From Flavobacteriales bacterium UBA4011 (lineage in GTDB: Bacteria; Bacteroidota; Bacteroidia; Flavobacteriales_D; Crocinitomicaceae), in the NCBI GenBank assembly GCA_002384725.1, contig DGBF01000210.1:3649-15925 (forward strand): a stretch of DNA of 12,277 bases, given 5' to 3'. Below, piece after piece: positions 1 through 7,555 of the stretch; the first letter of the stretch is position 1, and every line of letters starts with the position of its first letter. The notes under the pieces were generated by a model. It did not search any database. It was not told the DNA's origin and saw only the letters and a list, made by a program, of their open reading frames with translations. The translations under genes were made by a program, and so were the position numbers.

Positions 1-263
1 TTAGAATTACAACCAATGGCGGTCAATGTATTTCGTGTGGAAATTGTTCAACGTATTGTGAACAAGGAATCGACGTAAGAGCCTATGCTCAAAAAGGACA
101 AAACATAGTTCGCGCAAGTTGTGTAGGATGTGGTGTTTGCTCCGCCGTTTGCCCACGAGGAGTTTTGAAATTAGAAAATGGCCCCGAAGAAGGAAGAATT
201 ACCGACAATCCGATCTTAATTGGTAAAGATGGCATACGGCTGGCAGAATTTGACAAAATGTAA
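1..263 (+). CDS. C-terminal fragment of a 4Fe-4S dicluster (ferredoxin-type) protein
   Basis: Only the last 86 codons are in the window, read in the frame starting at base 3 and ending with TAA at 261-263. Two classical 4Fe-4S motifs of the form CxxCxxCxxxC are visible. The first has its cysteine codons at 27, 36, 45 and 57. The second has them at 120, 129, 138 and 150 and is followed by proline, as usual for bacterial ferredoxin folds. The spacing is that of a two-cluster ferredoxin domain, here at the C-terminus of a larger protein. In Bacteroidota such domains end polyferredoxin-like or membrane-bound iron-sulfur oxidoreductases, but the missing N-terminal part means substrate and partner cannot be named. 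The 49-bp gap to the next gene shows no terminator, so the two may be cotranscribed. Confidence 0.85.
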   Translation, partial: RITTNGGQCISCGNCSTYCEQGIDVRAYAQKGQNIVRASCVGCGVCSAVCPRGVLKLENGPEEGRITDNPILIGKDGIRLAEFDKM

Positions 264-312
264 TTGTAAAGAATTGAAACGTGAATAGTCAAAGCCAACT
301 CATTTAAGAAGA

Positions 313-1002
313 ATGCAAAAACCAATTGTTACCGTTATTATTCCCGCTTTCAACGAAGAACAATCGATAGGAAAAGTGATAGCTGCAATTCCTAAAAATG
401 TCGTCGACCATACGATAGTTGTCAGTAATACCTCCACGGATAATACGGTTGAAGTGGCCAGACAAGCTGGAGCAATTGTTCTGGAAGAGAAAAGAAAAGG
501 ATACGGTTGGGCGTGTTTGCTGGGTGTTGAAAAGGCAAATAAATTGAACACCGAAATAGTCGTATTCTTGGATGGTGATTATTCTGATTATCCAGAAGAG
601 ATTCCTGATGTCATTGCACCCATTTTAAAAAATGATGTTGATTTAGTAATTGGTTCAAGAGTCCTTGGAAAACGAGAAAAAGGCTCCCTTACTCCTCAAC
701 AAATATTTGGCAACTGGTTAGCCACGAAATTAATTCTACTTTTCTACCGCGCGAAATTCACAGACCTTGGTCCTTTCAGAGCAATGAAAATCAACTCTTT
801 GAATGCACTTGAAATGGCCGACAAAACATATGGCTGGACTATAGAAATGCAGATTAAAGCGGTAAAGAAAAAAATGAAATTCGTAGAAGTACCGGTCAAT
901 TACAAAAAACGAATTGGCGTTTCAAAGGTATCGGGCACAGTTAAGGGAACAATTATGGCAGGAATAAAGATTATCTCAGCCGTTTTTAAATACCTATTTT
1001 AG
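313..1002 (+). CDS. GT2 family glycosyltransferase, DPM1-like (polyprenyl-phosphate sugar synthase type)
   Basis: This 229-residue soluble GT-A glycosyltransferase opens with the usual beta-strand and PAFNEE segment (residues 11-16). It carries the metal-binding D87-G-D89 motif in VVFLDGDYSD and a GSR segment (114-116) typical of dolichyl-phosphate mannose/glucose synthase relatives. Such enzymes move a sugar from a nucleotide donor to a polyprenyl phosphate at the inner face of the membrane. No C-terminal membrane helices are present, as in the short DPM1-type members. The usual acidic residue before the STD motif (VVDNxSTD in most relatives) is serine here (VVSNTSTD, S38). The GT-C enzyme two genes downstream belongs to a class that uses lipid-linked sugars, which supports the assignment. 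The start is the first ATG in a region without an alternative. The sugar and acceptor are not determinable from sequence. Confidence 0.88.
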   Translation: MQKPIVTVIIPAFNEEQSIGKVIAAIPKNVVDHTIVVSNTSTDNTVEVARQAGAIVLEEKRKGYGWACLLGVEKANKLNTEIVVFLDGDYSDYPEEIPDVIAPILKNDVDLVIGSRVLGKREKGSLTPQQIFGNWLATKLILLFYRAKFTDLGPFRAMKINSLNALEMADKTYGWTIEMQIKAVKKKMKFVEVPVNYKKRIGVSKVSGTVKGTIMAGIKIISAVFKYLF

Positions 1003-1003
1003 T

Positions 1004-1011
1004 TACATTTG
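1004..1011 (+). promoter_or_regulatory. Bacteroidota -7 promoter box TACATTTG ahead of the CesA-like gene
   Basis: TACATTTG matches the Bacteroidota primary-sigma consensus TAnnTTTG exactly. It lies 36 bp before the ATG at 1048, which would give a leader of about 30 nt. No TTTG is visible at the expected -33 position, so it may be a weak internal promoter between the two glycosyltransferase genes. The box contains a TTG that would extend the reading frame to 1009; a start there would fall upstream of transcription initiation. Confidence 0.5.
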
Positions 1012-1047
1012 CCCGCGAAAGTAATTTCTAAAACTAATTGTCAAATC

Positions 1048-2925
1048 ATGGTAAAGTACTTTATTGTTCTTCTAACTCTCATTTTTAGCATCAACGGGTT
1101 CGCGCAAACTGCCAAATCGGTGAACGGTAACATGATTGACTTGAACACCAAAAGGACTATCGATGGTATTGAAGTTCAATTGGTTAATAAAGAAAGCGAA
1201 AAAATATACACGGCAGTTTCAGACGACGACGGTAAATTCGATTTTAAAAACATTCCCTTAGGAGAATACACTTTTAACGTTTCAGATGGAGATTATAACT
1301 CAAATACATTTGACGTTTCCCTAAATGAGGCACACACTGAAAATTTCACTTTTGGTTCACCCATCACCAGTTCACCCGAAGTAAGTTGGTTGTTCAATTG
1401 GGGAGATAGTGGTGAAAAAGAACATTATTGGTCGCATCTAACTGCAAAAATTATATTATTCCTATACGGATTGTGCTTGTTGCTCATCTTTTTCTACAGT
1501 GTGCTTCAACTTTCTTTGGCCATTGCCTATGCTAAAAATCGCAAGAAAAAAGCAGCAGAAGTACATCCTCAATTAGATGAAGCCAAAGCACCTTTTGTTA
1601 CTGTTCAGCTACCCATGTATAATGAATTATATGTTGCAGACCGAATTATTGAAAAAGCGGCACAATTCGATTATCCAATTGACAGAATGCAAATTCAAGT
1701 TTTGGATGACTCCACGGATGAAACGGTAGATGTGATTGCCAAAAAAGTCGCAGAGGTGGCTGCTCGTGGTATCAATATTCAACATGTGCATAGAACAGAT
1801 AGAACGGGATACAAAGCAGGTGCATTAGATGCTGCAATGGATCAAGTACAAGGTGAGTTTATCGCCATTTTCGATGCCGATTTCGTACCTGAAAAAGATT
1901 GGTTGCGTCAAGCAATGGCCTATTTTACAGACGAAAAAATTGGTGTTGTACAAACACGATGGGGCCATTTAAATAAAGATTATTCGCTACTTACCGAACT
2001 TCAAGCTTTTGGTTTGAATGGTCACTTCGCTATTGAGCAAGGAGGTAGAACGGCTTCCGGTCACTTTATCAATTTCAATGGAACGGGTGGCGTTTGGCGA
2101 AAAACATGTATCGAAGATGCAGGTGGATGGGAACATGACACCTTGACGGAAGATTTAGATTTGAGTTACAGAGCACAATTAAAAGGTTGGAGATTTCACT
2201 ACTGCGAACACATTATCGCACCAGCTGAGCTGCCAATTACAATGTCAGCATTGAAAAACCAACAACACCGTTGGATGAAAGGTGGAGCCGAATGTTTCAT
2301 TAAAATGTGGAAAACAATTTTGACCGCAAAAGGAGTCAAAGGTTCGGATAAGGTTCATGGTTTGTCGCATTTATTCAATTCATCGGTATTCGTATTCATC
2401 CTGATGTTGAGTATACTTTCTGTGCCAGTTTTGCACATTAAAGACAGTTTTACTGATTTGAATAGCTTCATTGCCGTAGGTTCTATTTTCATCTTATCGA
2501 CCATATTCCTGATGTATTATTACTGGATGTCATTCAGAGATAAAACGGAACAAACGCTGAAATCTTTCGGCAAATTTATCGTTCGATTTTTCCAGTTTCT
2601 GATTGTTTCAATGGGACTTTCATTATCAAACACCGTAGCAGTTATTGAAGGGTATCTTGGGATAAAAAGTTCATTCGTTCGAACACCAAAATTCAACGTT
2701 TTGAAGAAAGGCGAAAAAATGAAGAGCAACAAATACGACAAGAAAAGCTTAAGCATCATTAATATTGGTGAGCTGTTTTTGTTCTTGTTATTCGGATTTA
2801 CCGCCATCAACAGAGCAATCTATGGCGATTTAGGAATGGTGCCATTTCACGCTATGTTAGCTACAGGTTACGGTGTCGTATTTTACCATACTATTAAAGA
2901 ACTTCGTCAATCGAATCGCGCGTAA
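1048..2925 (+). CDS. CesA-like processive GT2 glycosyltransferase with N-terminal signal peptide and exported carboxypeptidase-regulatory-like domain
   Basis: With the ATG at 1048 the product is 625 residues. Residues 1-19 form a signal peptide ending GFA before Q20. Residues about 24-105 look like a carboxypeptidase-regulatory-like beta-sandwich (SDDDGKFDFKNIPLGEYTF pattern), which should be periplasmic. A transmembrane helix (about 135-160) then returns the chain to the cytosol for a GT2 domain from about residue 182. The processive-synthase residues are all present: D220-D221 (LDDST), D276xD278, TED with D369, and Q405QHR408W409. A conserved FVRTPKF segment and four or five hydrophobic helices follow, as in cellulose-synthase-like proteins. 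The family usually starts at the first helix, so the N-terminal domain is an addition, though the topology is consistent. The longer reading frame from a TTG at 1009 is rejected because that TTG sits in a -7 box. The polymer or glycolipid made is unknown. Confidence 0.9.
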   Translation: MVKYFIVLLTLIFSINGFAQTAKSVNGNMIDLNTKRTIDGIEVQLVNKESEKIYTAVSDDDGKFDFKNIPLGEYTFNVSDGDYNSNTFDVSLNEAHTENFTFGSPITSSPEVSWLFNWGDSGEKEHYWSHLTAKIILFLYGLCLLLIFFYSVLQLSLAIAYAKNRKKKAAEVHPQLDEAKAPFVTVQLPMYNELYVADRIIEKAAQFDYPIDRMQIQVLDDSTDETVDVIAKKVAEVAARGINIQHVHRTDRTGYKAGALDAAMDQVQGEFIAIFDADFVPEKDWLRQAMAYFTDEKIGVVQTRWGHLNKDYSLLTELQAFGLNGHFAIEQGGRTASGHFINFNGTGGVWRKTCIEDAGGWEHDTLTEDLDLSYRAQLKGWRFHYCEHIIAPAELPITMSALKNQQHRWMKGGAECFIKMWKTILTAKGVKGSDKVHGLSHLFNSSVFVFILMLSILSVPVLHIKDSFTDLNSFIAVGSIFILSTIFLMYYYWMSFRDKTEQTLKSFGKFIVRFFQFLIVSMGLSLSNTVAVIEGYLGIKSSFVRTPKFNVLKKGEKMKSNKYDKKSLSIINIGELFLFLLFGFTAINRAIYGDLGMVPFHAMLATGYGVVFYHTIKELRQSNRA

Positions 2926-2927
2926 TT

Positions 2928-4277
2928 TTGAAGAAGGAGTCAAAGAAAAATATCGTTTTTCTTTTTACTTGGCTGCTTATTCTTTTCAGTACCTATAAAT
3001 TAACCCAGCTCAGTCAGAGCATGGATTTTGTCGCCATTACCATTTGGTATTGCTTTGCGTTTCTAGGGTACGTTGCTTTAATTTTTCAGGCCGATTATTT
3101 TCCAAAACATTATTTCTACCTCGGTGCAATCGTCCTTGCGGCAATATGCTTCATTGAACTTCCCTTTTTATCCAACGATTATTTTCGCTTTTTATGGGAT
3201 GGAGAAATGATTCATTTGGGCATCAATCCATACGACTTTTCGCCCGATCATCTGATTCATTCTAAAGACTTCAACCATTGCTACTATTTGGATTTGTATG
3301 CTGGAATGGGTGAACTATCCAGATCCAATTACAGTTGTTACCCTACCTTCAATCAGCTTTACTTTTATTTATCGACAGGTGTTTATAAAGATATTTGGAC
3401 CAATGTTCTTTTGCTCCGAATCTTCTCATTGGGAACAATTCTGATCGCTGTTTTTTACCTTGAAAAACTCTTGATTGAGTCTAATCTAAACCCAAAACGA
3501 TCGCTTGTTTTTCTGCTAAATCCACTTGTAATTATAGAGTCAGTTGCCAATCTACATTATGAATTACCTATGGTGGGAATTCTCATCATCTCCTTATACT
3601 TCTTGCTGAAAAACAAACTTCTAATCTCAGGTGTGCTTTTTGCGATTAGCGTTCATGTTAAGCTAATTCCTTTACTACTTCTCCCCTTTTTCCTTTCCTT
3701 TTTGGGGTGGAAAAAATCAATTAAATACTATTCCACCGTTGGGATTACGACTATTCTATTGTTCCTTGTTTTTATTCACCTAGACAATTACGAGAACTTC
3801 CTACTCAGTTTAAGACTTTACTTTAAAGAATTCGAATTCAATTCTTTCCTGCTTTATCCCTATATACAATATGGTATGATGGAATTTGGTTGGAATTTGA
3901 CTTCATTGTATGCTCCTAAATTGGCGAAAATCACACTCGTTTTAATTCTTGGAATTGCTTGGCACCGAAAATCTATTGATAAAAGTGAGATGATTCGGAG
4001 AATATTACTCGGTATTATGGCCTATTATTTTTTCACAAGTACCATTCATCCTTGGTATTGGATTTTACCTTTGGGAATTTCTCTACTGCATTTTTCATGG
4101 TCCATTATTCTGATCACCTTATTCGCCATACTTTCCTATGGTATTTATTCTTTCGGAAACGATTCAGATTATAGAATTGTATTGGAAATATTAAATCTGG
4201 GAACCGTAATTTTATTCTTTTGGGAATACTTTAAACCTCAGAAATTCGACAAATTCCTTCCCAAGATCGTTCGTTAA
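2928..4277 (+). CDS. Polytopic GT-C glycosyltransferase (GT87/mannosyltransferase-like)
   Basis: This 449-residue integral membrane protein has about ten or more hydrophobic helices. The first large loop carries ND84YFRFLWDG (83-92) followed by GINPY (98-102), the signature of GT-C enzymes related to GT87 and PIG-M/MptB mannosyltransferases, with D84 as the likely catalytic acid. A late HPWY motif (374-377) fits the same group. These enzymes take a sugar from a polyprenyl-phosphate donor and act on the outer face of the membrane, so the DPM1-like enzyme at 313-1002 is a natural donor maker. The start is TTG, two bases after the upstream stop; the lysine-rich N-terminus followed by a membrane helix supports it, and the next ATG (3021) would remove the first helix. 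The TTG lies in a TAATTTTG string that also matches a -7 box. The 3' end shares TTAA with yidD. Confidence 0.85.
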   Translation: MKKESKKNIVFLFTWLLILFSTYKLTQLSQSMDFVAITIWYCFAFLGYVALIFQADYFPKHYFYLGAIVLAAICFIELPFLSNDYFRFLWDGEMIHLGINPYDFSPDHLIHSKDFNHCYYLDLYAGMGELSRSNYSCYPTFNQLYFYLSTGVYKDIWTNVLLLRIFSLGTILIAVFYLEKLLIESNLNPKRSLVFLLNPLVIIESVANLHYELPMVGILIISLYFLLKNKLLISGVLFAISVHVKLIPLLLLPFFLSFLGWKKSIKYYSTVGITTILLFLVFIHLDNYENFLLSLRLYFKEFEFNSFLLYPYIQYGMMEFGWNLTSLYAPKLAKITLVLILGIAWHRKSIDKSEMIRRILLGIMAYYFFTSTIHPWYWILPLGISLLHFSWSIILITLFAILSYGIYSFGNDSDYRIVLEILNLGTVILFFWEYFKPQKFDKFLPKIVR

Positions 4278-4522
4278 GATTTCTTCTTTTTTTCAGGAAC
4301 GGGGTCATATCCCATTCCGCCCCATGGGTGACATCTCGCAATGCGCTTTATTCCTAAATACATACCAACGAAGATTCCACGCTTTTTTATTGCTTCAGCA
4401 GCATAATGTGAGCAAGTAGGTTCGAACCTGCAACTTGCTGGCCATATAGGACTTAGGGTATATTGATAGATCTTTATCAATAAAAGAAACGGAAATTGTA
4501 TTATTGTTTTTATAACATTCAT
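4274..4522 (-). CDS. yidD: Membrane protein insertion efficiency factor YidD
   Basis: At 82 residues this has the normal YidD length. It contains the family signature: an amphipathic N-terminus ([16 protein letters not shown]), then C31RFxPTC37SxYAxEAI, and C64HPWGGxGYDPVP near the C-terminus followed by a lysine tail. YidD is a small peripheral inner-membrane protein that assists YidC-dependent membrane protein insertion. In many bacteria it sits between rnpA and yidC, but here it stands alone, convergent with the GT-C gene, with which it shares the four bases TTAA at the stop codons. No terminator is visible at this junction. Alternative reading frames across this span are shadows. Confidence 0.96.
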   Translation of the reverse strand: MNVIKTIIQFPFLLLIKIYQYTLSPIWPASCRFEPTCSHYAAEAIKKRGIFVGMYLGIKRIARCHPWGGMGYDPVPEKKKKS

Positions 4523-4631
4523 TTGTAAGACCGAAAAAAGAAATTGTTAAAAACCCACTTTTTTTTTGTTGAAAACGTAACTTTTTTATCAAAATTACAT
4601 ATATTTATAGACCTACAACACAAATAAAGCC

Positions 4632-5579
4632 ATGCGAAATATACTTTTCTTCTTTTCATTTTTTCTGACACTTTCTGTTTCTGCTCAATTGCCACAAGAT
4701 TATTCTATGGAACAAGTTGAAGTGCACATAGATGATCACGTCGGTGTAATTATGGGATCTGATGCCCTTTTTATAGACCAATGGAGTATATTACCGCAAC
4801 CTTTATTTTGGAAACAAATTATGACTTTATCACCAGATACTGTGCTCGTTAATGTTGCAGCGACACGTCAAGTTCTATGTAAAATGTCATTAGCCGATTG
4901 GCATGCTTTAGGGAATTCAGGAAAATCAGAGTTTAAAACTGATTTGAGAAAAGAAAACAATATTAGCACTGGCGAAGAACTTTATGTAACCTCTGGTAAA
5001 AATGACTTTTATAAGTTTGATGATGTATACCCAAGCCTATCAAAAGGTGTTTCTGCATTCGAAGATGCTGGAGTAGATCCATGGTATGCTCAAGCTATTT
5101 TATTGATTGAGAGTCCAGGACAATTGAAAAAGTCGAATGCAGGCGCATATGGTGCTTTTCAATTAATGCCAGGTGTTGCGCGAGCGCAAGGATTAACGGT
5201 TAACCGCTACAGAGATGACAGAACAGATTTTTACAAATCGGCTCAAGGTGCGGCAGGATTGCTTTCTTCGATTTGTATACCAGAGGCCAAAAAGATTTTG
5301 AATGCGCGCAGCATCGCTTTTGAAGAAAATGAAGTGTGGTTCCGATTATTTGTTTTACACATTTATCATGCTGGCGCAGGAAATGTTGCAGCTGTTGTAA
5401 ACAAAATCAACCCTTCGGAAGGTGGCCAAGAATTAATCAAAGACATGTGGCAAAATAAAGCAGCGAGCTTTGGAAATAATTCTCAGAACTACACCCAATT
5501 GGCGCTAGCTTCTCAACTTATCTTGCACGATATGGTGGTAGAGAAAAGTCACGAAATTTACTTTTGTAAATTTCCTTAA
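4632..5579 (+). CDS. Lytic transglycosylase, SLT domain protein
   Basis: This 315-residue exported protein starts with a signal peptide (residues 1-18, cleavage after VSA before Q19). The C-terminal half is a goose-lysozyme-like SLT domain. Catalytic E160 lies in LLIE160SPGQ, with GAYGAFQLMP at 171-180 and the YHAGAGN motif at 245-251. Such enzymes cut peptidoglycan between MurNAc and GlcNAc, leaving 1,6-anhydro-MurNAc. The first ~120 mature residues match no domain I can name. They lack LysM repeats and contain a LSPDTVLVNVAATRQVL segment that looks structured. It is not a lipoprotein, because no lipobox is present. The gene converges on msrB with a TTAA stop-codon overlap. The 109-bp upstream gap is divergent from yidD, very AT-rich with a nine-T run at 4559-4567, and holds no consensus promoter box that I can see. 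Confidence 0.9.
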   Translation: MRNILFFFSFFLTLSVSAQLPQDYSMEQVEVHIDDHVGVIMGSDALFIDQWSILPQPLFWKQIMTLSPDTVLVNVAATRQVLCKMSLADWHALGNSGKSEFKTDLRKENNISTGEELYVTSGKNDFYKFDDVYPSLSKGVSAFEDAGVDPWYAQAILLIESPGQLKKSNAGAYGAFQLMPGVARAQGLTVNRYRDDRTDFYKSAQGAAGLLSSICIPEAKKILNARSIAFEENEVWFRLFVLHIYHAGAGNVAAVVNKINPSEGGQELIKDMWQNKAASFGNNSQNYTQLALASQLILHDMVVEKSHEIYFCKFP

Positions 5580-5953
5580 TCCGACTTTTTCTTAAATTTT
5601 ATCGATACGGAATTGACACAATGTCTTGTGCTCTTTGCTGTCATTCTTTCCCCTTCAAAAACATGACCTAGATGCCCTTTGCAGTTTTTGCAAACAATTT
5701 CTACACGTCTTCCATCGGCATCAGGAACTCTTTCAACGAATTCGGAAGCATCATCAAAAGAAGGCCAACCACAACCCGAATTAAACTTATCAGAAGATTC
5801 ATATAATGGTGCTTCACATTGACGACAAACAAAACTTCCTTCCGCTTTAAAATCATTGTACTCACCTGTTCCAGCATACTCCGTTCCTTTACTCAAGATG
5901 ACTCTTTGCTCCTCCGCGGATAATGTGTTGTACTCCTCTTTTTTGGTTTTCAT
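5576..5953 (-). CDS. msrB: Peptide-methionine (R)-S-oxide reductase MsrB
   Basis: At 125 residues this is a complete single-domain MsrB, which reduces the R epimer of methionine sulfoxide in proteins using thioredoxin. The structural zinc site is present as two CxxC pairs, C43-C46 and C88-C91. GCGWPSF (60-66) carries the likely resolving cysteine C61. C112 in RHCVNS is the catalytic cysteine, where many relatives have RYCINS. There is no signal peptide, so the enzyme is cytoplasmic, and no MsrA fusion is seen. It lies downstream of the lipoprotein gene on the same strand, but a terminator at 6001-6028 separates them. A near-consensus TACGTTTA box at 5978-5985 may be its own promoter. Confidence 0.96.
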   Translation of the reverse strand: MKTKKEEYNTLSAEEQRVILSKGTEYAGTGEYNDFKAEGSFVCRQCEAPLYESSDKFNSGCGWPSFDDASEFVERVPDADGRRVEIVCKNCKGHLGHVFEGERMTAKSTRHCVNSVSIKFKKKSD

Positions 5954-5977
5954 ATTGCTTTCTACTTTACTAAATAA

Positions 5978-5985
5978 TAAACGTA
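5978..5985 (-). promoter_or_regulatory. Possible -7 box (TACGTTTA) for msrB
   Basis: On the minus strand TACGTTTA matches TAnnTTTG at all but the last position and lies 24 bp before the msrB ATG. It sits just downstream of the preceding gene's terminator, where a separate promoter is expected. No clear -33 element was found. Confidence 0.3.
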
Positions 5986-6000
5986 CTACAAATTAGAGAT

Positions 6001-6028
6001 AAAAAAAGCCCAACCGTAAAGCTGGACT
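6001..6028 (-). terminator. Rho-independent terminator after the DUF4836-like lipoprotein gene
   Basis: Read on the minus strand, arms 6028-6021 and 6014-6007 form an 8-bp stem with a six-base loop (6020-6015) followed by a run of seven U (6007-6001, overlapping the last stem base). Two of the eight pairs are G-U wobbles in the minus-strand RNA but would be A-C and C-A mismatches in a plus-strand transcript, so the hairpin is directional. It begins 22 bp after the stop codon of the lipoprotein gene. Confidence 0.75.
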
Positions 6029-6049
6029 CTTTTATTACCTGAATATATT

Positions 6050-7498
6050 CTACATAGCCAAATCTCCCAATTGACCAATTTGCCCTTCAAATTCTTTTAA
6101 CATTTTGTCGACACACAATTTCAAAACATTTTGATTGGGGTTCTTTGTTTTTATAATAAGTTCACCACCTTTAGTATCCATTGATAAATGGACATATTTC
6201 ACCAATTCAATTAGTTTTTCTGGACCTTCGAGTTCAAATTCTGTGAAATCCATTTTATCGACATTTGCAAATCCTGTTATCCCTTTTTTACCGAAAGACT
6301 CTGCTCCTTTTGGAACGCTAAATCCATATGAATTAGAAGCCTTATACCTAATGTTTGAATAAATATTCACTCCCTTGGAGCTCACATCCATTAATATATC
6401 CCCTTTTGTAGGAAAGTTTTTTACCATTTCGGCCAAATCCTTGCCATTAGGTCCAAATCCTGAATACATCGCAAATTCTGGATCTTTCACCTTGCTTGGA
6501 TCACTGAACAAAGCCACTCCCATTTCTCCATTAACAAGATTTCCAATTTTTCCGCCAGCTAAAAGGACTATCATTTGCATTGGGCCACTATTCTTCGATA
6601 AAAAGTCTAATCCACTAGGAGCAAAATCATCTACCCAAGCTTGAAGTTTCGCCATATCAAGATTCATTGCCACCGCTATTTTAGGTTCTCCAACGCCAAT
6701 TTTCTTTCGAATACTTGCCGAAGGGTCTTCTTTCATCATCATACGTTTCGTCAGATTTGCGGAAAATTGATTATCAAAAGCCACCCGCAATTGACCTTTT
6801 TCAAAATGGATATTCGCTTGGGTAAAGGATCCTCTCATCATATCGGCCAATTGTTCTTTTTTATCATCAGGTAAGCTTGCCGTTTGGTTGTTCGCTGTGA
6901 TAAATTGATTGTACATGTGCGAATTAATCGAAATATCTCCACGCTGCGCCAATAGTCTTGCCCCAGAACCTTCCATTACGTCACCCGACGCCATTTCAAA
7001 AGCTTTCTTTGCCATAGCCAATTCATCGTACTCACCTGCCTTCACAAACATAATAGCTACTTTGTTTTTAATACCAACGGTCGCTTCACCATCTCTGAAA
7101 TATTCGATCCCATCTTTTGAATCAAAATCGTAACCATCTAAAGTCAATACAGCTTTCAAACTATCTAAGTTTTTTACTTCAGCAAACATGTACAAAGTCG
7201 CTGGGTTTCCATCCGTAAATGGACCTTCCATGGCATAATAAAACCCTGCATAGAGATTCAATCCGCTGCTCACGCGTTTCATTTGTCCATCAATAAGTGC
7301 TCCAACCATTGGTATATTCTTGTACTCCGCTTTTTCAAAAATGGAAATCGGATCTATCGAACCAAAAACGATTACCTTATCGTTTGCATTGATAAAAGCA
7401 GATGCGCTTTCTGCAATACCTCTGTCCTCATTCCCTCCACAAGAAGAAAGGATAAGAATAAAAGAGAAAATGGAGAAAATTTTTAATAACTGTTTCAT
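6050..7498 (-). CDS. Putative lipoprotein, DUF4836-like
   Basis: From the ATG at 7498 the product is 482 residues and begins with a lipoprotein signal: MKQLLKIF, a hydrophobic core, then LSSC20GG, with C20 as the lipidated cysteine. The mature protein is mostly short beta-strand-like and helical segments without catalytic motifs or membrane spans. Its layout, with an early KVIVFGSID segment and repeated aliphatic blocks, recalls the Bacteroidota-specific DUF4836 lipoproteins of about 500 residues; this is a judgement from memory. Function is unknown; an envelope location is likely. The frame can be extended to ATG 7513 or a TTG at 7531, but the TTG lies inside a TACATTTG promoter box, and 7498 gives a canonical signal peptide. 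It is followed by a good terminator. Confidence 0.72.
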   Translation of the reverse strand: MKQLLKIFSIFSFILILSSCGGNEDRGIAESASAFINANDKVIVFGSIDPISIFEKAEYKNIPMVGALIDGQMKRVSSGLNLYAGFYYAMEGPFTDGNPATLYMFAEVKNLDSLKAVLTLDGYDFDSKDGIEYFRDGEATVGIKNKVAIMFVKAGEYDELAMAKKAFEMASGDVMEGSGARLLAQRGDISINSHMYNQFITANNQTASLPDDKKEQLADMMRGSFTQANIHFEKGQLRVAFDNQFSANLTKRMMMKEDPSASIRKKIGVGEPKIAVAMNLDMAKLQAWVDDFAPSGLDFLSKNSGPMQMIVLLAGGKIGNLVNGEMGVALFSDPSKVKDPEFAMYSGFGPNGKDLAEMVKNFPTKGDILMDVSSKGVNIYSNIRYKASNSYGFSVPKGAESFGKKGITGFANVDKMDFTEFELEGPEKLIELVKYVHLSMDTKGGELIIKTKNPNQNVLKLCVDKMLKEFEGQIGQLGDLAM

Positions 7499-7528
7499 GG
7501 AATTGTTTTTCATTGTGTTATTGTGATT

Positions 7529-7536
7529 CAAATGTA
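7529..7536 (-). promoter_or_regulatory. -7 promoter box TACATTTG for the DUF4836-like lipoprotein gene
   Basis: The minus-strand octamer is an exact TAnnTTTG match, 30 bp before the ATG at 7498. Initiation a few bases downstream would fall near 7523, leaving a leader of about 25 nt. A TTGG at 7563-7560 is the nearest -33-like element, a few bases further upstream than the usual 19-21 bp spacing. Confidence 0.55.
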
Positions 7537-7555
7537 AAATATTATTTCCATTCTC

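Noticed and set aside
1009..1047. N-terminal extension of the CesA-like protein from a TTG at 1009
   Set aside because: The TTG is inside an exact TACATTTG promoter box, and the ATG at 1048 starts a clear signal peptide.
2520..2810. 96-codon minus-strand frame inside the CesA-like gene
   Set aside because: It lies opposite the transmembrane part of a well-supported gene and has no independent signals.
4395..4592. 65-codon minus-strand frame overlapping yidD
   Set aside because: It overlaps the clear yidD gene in another frame, and its product has no recognisable features.
6135..7133. Several plus-strand frames of 67-89 codons opposite the DUF4836-like gene
   Set aside because: They are antisense shadows with erratic composition, no promoter and no family resemblance.
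7499..7531. N-terminal extension of the DUF4836-like lipoprotein from TTG 7531 or ATG 7513
   Set aside because: The TTG overlaps the -7 box, and the ATG at 7498 gives a standard lipoprotein signal of normal length. ATG 7513 remains possible.
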